From: Candidatus Zipacnadia bacterium | GTDB taxonomy: Bacteria; Armatimonadota; Zipacnadia; Zipacnadales; Zipacnadaceae | Assembly: GCA_029821455.1 (NCBI GenBank) | Contig: JALGTI010000308.1 | Coordinates: forward strand, 1 to 6,059 | Length of the DNA: 6,059 nucleotides | Direction: 5' to 3' | In this document: in pieces, positions 1-4,838 of the stretch | How the letters are laid out: each line of letters opens with the position of its first letter | Position numbering within the stretch: position 1 is the first letter of the stretch | Program-made: the position numbers and the translations under genes | The notes under the pieces: model-generated | The model's database searches: none | What the model saw: only the letters and a program-made list of their open reading frames with translations | What the model was told of the DNA's origin: nothing

Positions 1-168
1 TAGCATCTGGCGGCTTCGCGTCCACTCTTCATCGCCAGGCTGAATCAGTCTTCCGCCGCTCGGGCGTCATCTTCAAATCTAGGAGTAACAACAACTCTCC
101 AGGTAACCTACAGGAGATGTGTGCATCTCTGCTGGCGCTGCGAGCATAGGCTTCGTGGAGGTTCCTAA

Positions 169-321
169 TGCGTTTCTCTGCTCCGGCTCACGCTTCTCGC
201 GCCGGACATTCTTGAGACGATCCTGACGGGCGAGGACCCGAGTGGGTTGTCGCTGACGATGCTGACGAAGCAGTTGCCGGCCATCTGGACCGAACAGCGC
301 AGAGAATTGGGAATGGTCTGA
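169..321 (+). pseudogene. Remnant of a large serine recombinase, C-terminal end only
   Basis: Read in the frame of base 169, this stretch gives SLLRLTLLAPDILETIL, then a Gly-rich turn and PAIWTEQRRELGMV before a TGA at 319-321. That pattern (LLRLTLLAPDI..AIL.G..P.GL....L...lP..W.EQR..LG) is the usual extreme C-terminus of resolvase/invertase-type large serine recombinases from phages and mobile elements. A TAA at 166-168 interrupts the frame where the family normally has a Tyr (S-Y-V-x-R-L-L-R-L). The open frame further upstream (4-165) shows no recombinase resemblance I can recognise, and there is no catalytic or zinc-ribbon domain. This is therefore a decayed fragment of a protein normally near 500 residues. 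It suggests past integration of a mobile element here. Family assignment rests on memory of the C-terminal motif, not on a search. Confidence 0.7.
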
Positions 322-402
322 TCGGGCGGATTGGGCCTACGCGTAATTGTCATCATCGATCACCCTACGCATGCCCTCCTGCTTCGCCATCATGTAATGA
401 GG

Positions 403-1140
403 TCATGCTGTCGCCCTGGCTGCATGAAGGCGGTATACCATCTCCATGCGTAAGCCTCGCGGGTCCAACTCGCGATCCGTCGGTATAGAAACCAAATTGT
501 GGATGCCCTCGGCCGCAGTTAGCGCTGAGACCAGGGCGTCGAGAATGTCATCTTTCGCAACGGTATTCCTGCGATGGTCATGCAATGCTCGATCTACGAC
601 CGTATCTGCTACCGGAGAAAGACTTCTTAGCACATCCATTCGCTCTGCGAACCCCTCAGAGGTCTTCTTATTGTATTCCATTGGCGACTCACGGTTGAAT
701 GCCCAGAAGCATACCTCGGGATGCACCTCTCTAATCTTGTCTCCAATGCCAACGTGTGCGAGCAGGAAGTCGTTCACTTCACAGATCTTTGGACATATGC
801 ACCAGCACTGCTTGCTTAGCCCTCGCCCAGTCGCGCATCTGTTGATTTCCACAGCCTCCCCATAATCATCTGCGTGAGCTGCGGCCCAGCATGGTGCCGG
901 AAAGACGCTGCTACCTCGACGCTGCCCAAGCAACCGACGGGCAGCCAGATCACACAGCCGTTCCTGATGGCCACCGTCTCTCAATCCGATTGGTATATCT
1001 ATCAGCATCAGTTCGGCACCTTGCCATGCAGCCCACAACTCCACGATACTTCCAAACACGTGCATCTCGGGTTGGACGCCATCTCCGAGCCGGACGGCAA
1101 ACCAGCCAGCCTTGCAACCATCTACCCCAACTACAGCCAT
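403..1140 (-). CDS. DUF429 family protein (predicted RNase H-like nuclease)
   Basis: A complete 245-residue protein of ordinary length for DUF429. Family signatures appear in order: GVDGCKAGW at residues 5-13 (first acidic strand of an RNase H-like fold), LIDIPIGL at 46-53, CDLAARRLLG at 63-71, SSVFPAP at 77-82, the LSKQ..ICPKICEVND segment at 108-124, REVHPEVCFWAF at 137-148, a KK..EGF.ER.D.L segment, and DDILDALVSALTA near 197-209. The conserved acidic residues (D7, D48, E138, D197/D198, D201) fit a metal-dependent nuclease active site, but the biochemical role of the family is not well established. The ATG at 1138-1140 is preceded by AAAGGAGG (complement of 1147-1154) with a 6-nt spacer, which fixes the start. 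It lies downstream of ssrA on the same strand, beyond a 232-base spacer, and may be accessory. An unusual Cys cluster (C112, C114, C116, C120) sits in the middle. Confidence 0.85.
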   Translation of the reverse strand: MAVVGVDGCKAGWFAVRLGDGVQPEMHVFGSIVELWAAWQGAELMLIDIPIGLRDGGHQERLCDLAARRLLGQRRGSSVFPAPCWAAAHADDYGEAVEINRCATGRGLSKQCWCICPKICEVNDFLLAHVGIGDKIREVHPEVCFWAFNRESPMEYNKKTSEGFAERMDVLRSLSPVADTVVDRALHDHRRNTVAKDDILDALVSALTAAEGIHNLVSIPTDRELDPRGLRMEMVYRLHAARATA

Positions 1141-1240
1141 CTGTCTCCTCCTTTGCTACCATGCGTGTCTCGGCCAGTGAGAGCCAGAAGCAAATCACAA
1201 ACCTGGCAACTCAGCCTGAACACATCGCCAGAAGATAGGC

Positions 1241-1377
1241 CCTTCGGCAGGCTCAGGACACCATTCGACGCGGTATGCCACCAACGCTGGGGCGGGATCT
1301 TCAAAGCTGCGCTATCGCCTATTGAATGGCCTGCCATGAGCAAGCGCTGAGCTTGTCGAAGCGCGCGTCGAATGGTG
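1241..1377. repeat. Inverted-repeat / REP-like element abutting the tmRNA 3' end
   Basis: The 14-mer CACCATTCGACGCG at 1259-1272 recurs as its exact reverse complement at 1364-1377, about 91 bases apart. The right arm runs into the last five bases of the tmRNA gene. Beside each arm is a REP-like motif: CCTTCGGCAGGCTCAGGAC at 1241-1259, and CTGAGCTTGTCGAAG at 1347-1361, which is its inverted relative (13 of 15 core bases match). The order is A-B...A'-B' rather than nested, so it is not a simple hairpin. Motifs of the TTCGACAAGCTCAG type are dispersed repeats in several bacterial genomes. The element fills most of the 232-base spacer between ssrA and the DUF429 gene. I see no clear U-tract terminator in it. 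Confidence 0.6.
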
Positions 1378-1699
1378 GAGGCGGTGGGAATCGAACCCAC
1401 GTCCGAAGAGGGGCTCTCCAGGACCGCTACGAGCGTAGTACGCCTTTAGGTGTCACCATCTGGCTGCCGGCGCACGGGCGATCAGATGGCTAGCTCGTGC
1501 TGGTTTCCCAACGGCGGTGCCCGAGCCAGGCCGCCGTGGTAGCTAATCTAGATGACGCTGGTCTCCGCCCGGGTTAGACTTATGCAGCCAATGCCAAGTT
1601 GTGGTTGGCATTTTTGAGGTTCCCGCGTTTCACCAGGTAACGGGAATCTGGGCTCGCGCTCCTGAACCGCCATCCTCCCCGTCGAAGCCAGTCGCCCCC
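1373..1699 (-). ncRNA. ssrA: tmRNA (ssrA), ribosome rescue RNA
   Basis: Transfer-messenger RNA enters stalled ribosomes charged with Ala, templates a degradation tag and releases the nascent chain with SmpB. On the minus strand the 5' end GGGGGCG (1699-1693), followed by ACTGGCTTCGAC, pairs with the 3' acceptor strand CGCCTCC, then discriminator A and an encoded CCA ending at 1373. The T arm, GTGGG-TTCGATT-CCCAC, is intact. The first pseudoknot is visible: CCAG (1651-1648) with CTGG (1636-1633), and TTCCCG (1646-1641) with CGGGAA (1625-1620). Ten nucleotides after it comes the resume codon GCC at 1609-1607, the same spacing as I recall for E. coli. Length is 327 nt, slightly short of the usual ~350. 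It is a single-piece, not permuted, form, with its own promoter immediately upstream. Confidence 0.95.
1580..1609 (-). other. tmRNA proteolysis-tag reading frame (ANHNLALAA, stop)
   Basis: The internal mRNA-like frame reads GCC AAC CAC AAC TTG GCA TTG GCT GCA TAA, giving Ala-Asn-His-Asn-Leu-Ala-Leu-Ala-Ala. The LALAA end matches the hydrophobic ALAA-type C-terminus recognised by ClpXP-class proteases. The resume codon was chosen from its distance to the first pseudoknot (10 nt). The upstream in-frame codons (GNLKN) make a longer tag possible but less likely. Most of the frame is contained in a perfect 8-bp inverted repeat (1590-1612). Confidence 0.85.
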
Positions 1700-1712
1700 A
1701 CCTCCATATACT

Positions 1713-1742
1713 ATTATACCCCCAACACACCCCATTTCACAA
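1713..1742 (-). promoter_or_regulatory. Promoter of ssrA (sigma70/SigA type)
   Basis: Reading the minus strand, TTGTGA (1742-1737) and a perfect TATAAT (1718-1713) are separated by 18 nt. The -10 lies 13 nt before the mature tmRNA 5' end, so a leader of a few bases removed by RNase P is expected. The -35 box starts only 21 bases after the stop of the TPR gene, so ssrA can be transcribed independently of that gene. Confidence 0.75.
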
Positions 1743-1763
1743 GTATTATCGGCCTCTGGCCTA

Positions 1764-2705
1764 CTACTGCTCTTCCTGATCGGTGGTGGAGACATCCAGC
1801 AGAGCGAGAGAGCAGCGTGTGAGCTGCTGTTGCATCTGAAGTGCGGTCTCGCCTCGGGCCAACGGGATAGCGCGCTGCAATGTTGCTACGGCTTCGCCAA
1901 ATTGCCCAAGCCGCTCCTGGGCCGTGGCCAGGCCCGCCAGGGCAGACACCGGCACCTGCTCGTCGCTGAGGCCCTCGATTGCCGCAGCGAATGCCTGCTG
2001 CGCCACCTTCAATTCATCCAGCTTCAGAGCCGCGCGGCCAAGCAGTGTCAGGGCGTGCACCCGTGGCCCGGTTTCGGCCAGTTCATCCAGGAACGGCGAG
2101 AGCAGAGCGAAAACCTGGGGAAAATCTCCGCGCTCCACCAGCAGTTGTGCGGCCTGGTAGCGAGCATCAGCCTCGATCTCAAGGGGCTGCTCCAGCTCGA
2201 CCGCTGCCAGGAACTGGTCTATTGCCGTGGCGTTTTGCTCGGTGCGCAGCAGACACCACGCCAGCTTGTAGCGGGCGAGTGGCGTTGTTCCCGAAGTGGG
2301 ATACCTCTCCACGATGTGCCGATAGCAGCCGCCCGCCTCGGCATAGTCCCCGTTAGCGAAGTGCTGCTCCCCAACTCTCAACTGCGCCGGCGGCAGCAGG
2401 CTTTCTGCGTCCTCGGGGCGCATATCCCTCTCCGCCTGCAACAGCGACCGCCAGGCGGCGAGCAGATCTGTGCTGTCCAGAGCGATAAGGGCCATCTGAT
2501 AGTGCACCAGAGGCGCAACCGGGCCGCCCGGCGCCGCCTGCAGCGCAAGATCACACATACTGCCAGCCGCTGCCAGGTTGCCTGCCTCGTACTGCGCGGT
2601 GGCCACATCCAGCAGTGTCGCGGCTACTCGATCGCTTATGCCCCAGACTTCTCGATATTCTAGCGCCGTCTGCTGTGCGCCTGCCAGGTCGCCGGTATTC
2701 ACCAA
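1764..2705 (-). CDS. TPR-repeat protein, C-terminal part (second frame of a frameshifted gene)
   Basis: This frame carries about seven further tetratricopeptide repeats and a short acidic tail ending in DQEEQ. Typical units include LLDVATAQYEAGNLAAAG, LRVGEQHFANGDYAEAG, RYKLAWCLLRTEQNATAI and ALAGLATAQERLGQFGEAV, with the W/L-G/A-Y-A-F/P spacing of 34-residue TPRs. It is almost certainly not an independent gene. The only start at its 5' end is a TTG at 2705 with no ribosome binding site, and its first residues (GDLAGAQQTALEY) complete the half-TPR left at the end of the upstream frame (YEVGLIYSRLGEY). Joined at about 2695, the two frames give one protein of about 692 residues. The role would be protein-protein scaffolding outside the cytoplasm, as inferred from the signal peptide on the first part. 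No partner can be named. Confidence 0.7.
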   Translation of the reverse strand: MVNTGDLAGAQQTALEYREVWGISDRVAATLLDVATAQYEAGNLAAAGSMCDLALQAAPGGPVAPLVHYQMALIALDSTDLLAAWRSLLQAERDMRPEDAESLLPPAQLRVGEQHFANGDYAEAGGCYRHIVERYPTSGTTPLARYKLAWCLLRTEQNATAIDQFLAAVELEQPLEIEADARYQAAQLLVERGDFPQVFALLSPFLDELAETGPRVHALTLLGRAALKLDELKVAQQAFAAAIEGLSDEQVPVSALAGLATAQERLGQFGEAVATLQRAIPLARGETALQMQQQLTRCSLALLDVSTTDQEEQ

Positions 2706-3843
2706 GCCTCGAGTATATCAAACCAACCTCATACAGCGCTCTTGGCCCCAGTGCGTCACCTATGTGTCGGCTCGCGATCTCTTCAACCGCTTTGGCCTTG
2801 GCCACGGACGGCTCTTGCGCACTGGACACCACAAGTAATCCTAGTTCAGCCTCGTCGCTCAGCAGTTGTTGGTGGCTCTGGGAACGAGCCTCTGTATACC
2901 ACTGCCGCGCCGCATCATAGTTGCCCTCGCGGTAGTATTGGTCAGCCAATCTCAGCGCGGCTCTGGTGGGAAGCCCCGCTTCTACATCACTTGCGACCAA
3001 CTCGAGATAGATATCGCGCGCTCTTTTCGACTCACCCAGAGCGTCGTAGCACAGAGCCAGCCCATAGCGGGCCCGGACATGCTCAGGGGTCTGCGCAGGA
3101 ATACTGGCATATTCCACGCAAGCAGTCCGATAATCGCCTAACAGGTAGGCGCACTCAGCGCTACGCAAACGTGCTGTGGTGGAGTCTTCACCGCCCTGTC
3201 CCGCGATCTCAGTAAACAGCTTCCGGGCATCTTCCAACCGGCCGGCCTGTTGGTAGCTTGCGGCTAATCCAAAGCGGGCGGGCCGTGCAAATTCGGCCTC
3301 GGGAAAGTCGGTCAGGACACGCTGGTATAGCGCTGTGGCCCGCTGGTGTTCGCCCTGGTCGCTCAAAAGTCCAGCCAGCAGGTAGGTGCACTCGGCAGCC
3401 AGTGCGTTGTGTGGATATGTATCGAGGAATTGCTGCAAAACCTCGGCAGCCAGGTCCGATTGCTCTGCTTCCACGTGGGCGCGGGCGATGGAATACAGGG
3501 CAAAGGGTGCCGTCTGGTCGCTGAGACCCAGTTCGAGGGCCTGTTGATACGCCCGGGTTGCTTCAGTGTACTTGTGCTGCCGATAGAGGCTCTCGCCGCG
3601 CCAGTAAGCGGCTTCCGCCCGCAGCGGGCTGTCAGGGAACTGCTCCACGAAGCGCTTGTAGGCCTCGGAAGCGGCAGCAAAATCGCCCGCCTCGAAAGCC
3701 TCGGCAGCCGCCTGGATGATAGCCGCGGCCGTTTGCGTCCCCTCGGCCTGCCCTGGAGCATCAAGCCCGCAGAGCAGCGCCGGAGTAATAACCAGAACTC
3801 CGGCCAGCACTGCCAGGATATTGTGGTGACGGCGCCTAGGCAT
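2551..3843 (-). CDS. Exported TPR-repeat protein, N-terminal part (frameshifted gene)
   Basis: The protein opens with a Sec-type signal peptide: basic MPRRRHHN, then a hydrophobic core of residues 9-27, with likely cleavage near GQA (31-33). Cys25 lacks a proper lipobox. Then come about nine tandem TPRs from residue ~40, for example AAAEAFEAGDFAAASEAYKR, YWRGESLYRQHKYTEATRAY and RLADQYYREGNYDAARQWY, resembling the BamD/YbgF-like envelope TPR proteins. I prefer the ATG at 3843-3841, because GAGGT (3857-3853) lies 9 nt before it; the in-frame GTG at 3852 abuts that box. TPR sequence stops at LGEY (ends 2695), and the last ~47 residues before the stop at 2551 (Arg/Gly/Ser-rich) are out-of-frame translation. 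The gene continues in the frame ending at 1764. It follows the small Pro/Gly-rich gene by ~90 bases with no clear terminator, so the two may be co-transcribed. Confidence 0.8.
   Translation of the reverse strand: MPRRRHHNILAVLAGVLVITPALLCGLDAPGQAEGTQTAAAIIQAAAEAFEAGDFAAASEAYKRFVEQFPDSPLRAEAAYWRGESLYRQHKYTEATRAYQQALELGLSDQTAPFALYSIARAHVEAEQSDLAAEVLQQFLDTYPHNALAAECTYLLAGLLSDQGEHQRATALYQRVLTDFPEAEFARPARFGLAASYQQAGRLEDARKLFTEIAGQGGEDSTTARLRSAECAYLLGDYRTACVEYASIPAQTPEHVRARYGLALCYDALGESKRARDIYLELVASDVEAGLPTRAALRLADQYYREGNYDAARQWYTEARSQSHQQLLSDEAELGLLVVSSAQEPSVAKAKAVEEIASRHIGDALGPRALYEVGLIYSRLGEYRRPGRRTADGARISRSLGHKRSSSRDTAGCGHRAVRGRQPGSGWQYV
2689..2706 (-). other. Apparent +1 frameshift joining two TPR frames
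   Basis: On the minus strand CTT GGT GAA TAC CGG CGA codes LGEY-RR in the first frame, while GGC GAC CTG GCA codes GDLA in the second. Skipping one C of the ACC at 2696-2694 restores LGEYGDLAGAQQ, a continuous TPR. The two frames overlap by 155 bases (2551-2705), but only the joined product retains TPR spacing. A true one-base insertion, a sequencing or assembly error in the CC/GG doublets, or recoding are all possible. I see no classic slippery site or stop at the junction, which favours mutation or error. Confidence 0.7.
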
Positions 3844-3933
3844 TCCCAGCACACCTCGTCGCCTTGCTTTAGACAGCCCGGGGCAGCGAAGGTGTCACCG
3901 GAATGGCCAGTTTGTGCCGCCGGTGCCTGCAAT

Positions 3934-4356
3934 CTACTGTTGTGGGGCAGGGAGCTGCCCCGGGGCCATGATGCCACCGGCCGGTGGAGGCGGGAACACT
4001 CCGGGACCACCCATAGGCGGACGTGGAGGTTGCGGCATTTGGATGAACTGTACTTGCTTCTCTAGTTCCAGAGTCGCCGCATCGAACTTGTAAATGGTTC
4101 CCCCCTGGACGACGAAGACCTTGCCGTCGGCGATCGCCATAGCCGGCGCCTGAGGCATCATCTGCATAAACGGTGGGAACATCATCGGCCCTGGTCCGGG
4201 ACCACCGGGAAACGGCCCGGGGCCGGGCTGACCGGCGGGGAAAGGCGGCTGGCCGGGCGGTCCGGCTCCGCCTCCTGGGCCTTGTGCCCATAGCGGCAGG
4301 GCCAAGACAAGACACACCGCGAGCACAACACAAACCGCTACCAGACGACTAGTCAT
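3934..4356 (-). CDS. Small secreted Pro/Gly-rich protein with one PQQ-like blade
   Basis: A 140-residue protein from the ATG at 4356-4354. Residues 1-24 form a clear signal peptide (MTSRLVAVCVVLAVCLVLAL, then PLWA), with cleavage probable before QG. The mature part has three blocks: a Gly/Pro-rich segment (GPGGGAGPPGQPPFPAG and similar) followed by a Met/Phe-rich MMFPPFMQMMP; a central AIADGKVFVVQGGTIYKFDAATLELEKQ, which looks like a single PQQ-type beta-propeller strand set; and a second Pro-rich tail ending in PAPQQ. One blade cannot close a propeller, so it may dimerise or be a structural or surface-attachment module; function is unknown. The start was chosen by its ribosome binding site. 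An earlier ATG at 4362 is only 2 nt from that box. It lies directly upstream of the TPR gene on the same strand. Confidence 0.75.
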   Translation of the reverse strand: MTSRLVAVCVVLAVCLVLALPLWAQGPGGGAGPPGQPPFPAGQPGPGPFPGGPGPGPMMFPPFMQMMPQAPAMAIADGKVFVVQGGTIYKFDAATLELEKQVQFIQMPQPPRPPMGGPGVFPPPPAGGIMAPGQLPAPQQ

Positions 4357-4364
4357 AGTCATCT

Positions 4365-4370
4365 CCTCCT
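4365..4370 (-). promoter_or_regulatory. Ribosome binding site AGGAGG that decides the start of the Pro/Gly-rich gene
   Basis: AGGAGG on the minus strand lies 8 nt before the ATG at 4356 but only 2 nt before the upstream in-frame ATG at 4362, so the downstream ATG is the better start. Confidence 0.7.
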
Positions 4371-4404
4371 ATTAGCAAGATATCGGCTCTCCAGATGTGC
4401 TATT

Positions 4405-4433
4405 ATGATACAACGCGGATGCGCTGGGCGCAA
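4405..4433 (-). promoter_or_regulatory. Promoter for the Pro/Gly-rich gene and probably the TPR gene
   Basis: The minus strand shows TTGCGC (4433-4428), a 17-nt spacer and TATCAT (4410-4405), a good fit to a housekeeping sigma promoter. The leader to the ATG at 4356 would be about 40 nt. It points away from the sigH promoters, making this a divergent intergenic region. Confidence 0.55.
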
Positions 4434-4460
4434 TCCCTTCCATCTATTCTGAGGCCAGGC

Positions 4461-4488
4461 TTGGCGTCTGCAATTCGCCTGCTATACT
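4461..4488 (+). promoter_or_regulatory. Distal plus-strand promoter upstream of sigH
   Basis: TTGGCG (4461-4466), a 16-nt spacer and TATACT (4483-4488) with an extended -10 TG at 4480-4481. It shares the exact TATACT hexamer with the proximal promoter about 97 bases downstream. The predicted start is near 4495, which would lengthen the sigH leader to about 340 nt. Confidence 0.5.
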
Positions 4489-4556
4489 ATGCCTGAGGAG
4501 TATTAGTGCTCAAGTTTTCCCACGGCGCGTGGTGCCTGAGGCAATGCTGTCGGCGC

Positions 4557-4585
4557 TTGACTTCGCGATGGCTTTTCGCTATACT
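4557..4585 (+). promoter_or_regulatory. Proximal plus-strand promoter upstream of sigH
   Basis: TTGACT (4557-4562), exactly 17 nt, then TATACT (4580-4585): five of six consensus matches in each box, making this the strongest promoter in the window. Transcription would start near 4592 and read into the structured leader and sigH, and possibly on through the tRNAs to tuf. Confidence 0.7.
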
Positions 4586-4591
4586 CCGCCC

Positions 4592-4838
4592 GTCTAACAG
4601 AAAAAAGGCGCGGCCACCGGAAAGCGGGATGCGGTGGCCGGTCGCTGCATCTTACCTGGCTGACTGAGACAAAGGAAGGGAATGCACTAACGCCGTCAAC
4701 CGATGCAATGTCTGCAGCAAAGCAGACAGCCAGAGGCTGTGGGCCGAAGCAATCTGATACGCAGCCACGTATCGCAGGCGGGCAGTAGCGGACGAAGGTC
4801 TTCGTTGTCATAGGAGAGGCGCTGCGAGGCCACTTGCC
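4592..4838 (+). ncRNA. Structured leader RNA of sigH, or a separate small RNA
   Basis: The ~245 nt between the proximal promoter and the sigH ATG have no plausible coding frame but many inverted repeats. These are CGGCCACCG/CGGTGGCCG (4611-4619 with 4632-4640), GTCTGC/GCAGAC (4710-4715 with 4722-4727), ACAGCC/GGCTGT (4726-4731 with 4735-4740), GATACG/CGTATC (4756-4761 with 4768-4773) and ACGAA/TTCGT (4792-4796 with 4801-4805). CTGGCTG (4656-4662) can also pair with CAGCCAG (4727-4733), an arrangement exclusive of the ACAGCC/GGCTGT hairpin, which would suit a switching leader. I do not recognise it as a T-box, 6S RNA, RNase P RNA or a known riboswitch. Its function and its 3' end are unknown. 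Confidence 0.45.
4601..4645 (-). terminator. Rho-independent terminator-like hairpin on the minus strand
   Basis: On the minus strand a 9-bp GC-rich stem (CGGCCACCG/CGGTGGCCG, 12-nt loop), extendable by GCG/CGC across a 2-nt bulge, is followed by C and then T6 (4606-4601). This is a good intrinsic terminator for leftward transcription. No minus-strand gene lies just upstream, so it would end either an unrecognised small RNA or antisense transcription from the sigH side, shielding the leftward gene. The same stem also forms in the plus-strand leader, where there is no U-tract. Confidence 0.5.

Noticed and set aside
165..356. Minus-strand frame of 63 codons
   Set aside because: It is antisense to the recombinase remnant and has no recognisable motif or ribosome binding site.
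337..393. Tiny minus-strand frame after the DUF429 gene (18 residues, MMAKQEGMRRVIDDDNYA)
   Set aside because: It looks protein-like, but there is no ribosome binding site before the ATG and it is too short to judge; chance cannot be excluded.
446..1350. Plus-strand frames at 446-865 and 874-1350
   Set aside because: They are shadows of the DUF429 gene, which has clear family motifs and a strong ribosome binding site on the other strand.
1259..1377. Direct-repeat attachment sites at the tmRNA 3' end
   Set aside because: The repeated 14-mer is inverted, not direct, so it does not by itself mark attL/attR of an integrated element.
1590..1615. Plus-strand hairpin followed by T5, resembling a terminator
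   Set aside because: It is the mirror of the tmRNA tag hairpin and A-rich linker; no plus-strand gene precedes it.
1830..2663. Long plus-strand frame of 277 codons
   Set aside because: It is antisense to TPR repeats; GC-rich repeat genes commonly give long opposite-strand frames, and it shows no domain.
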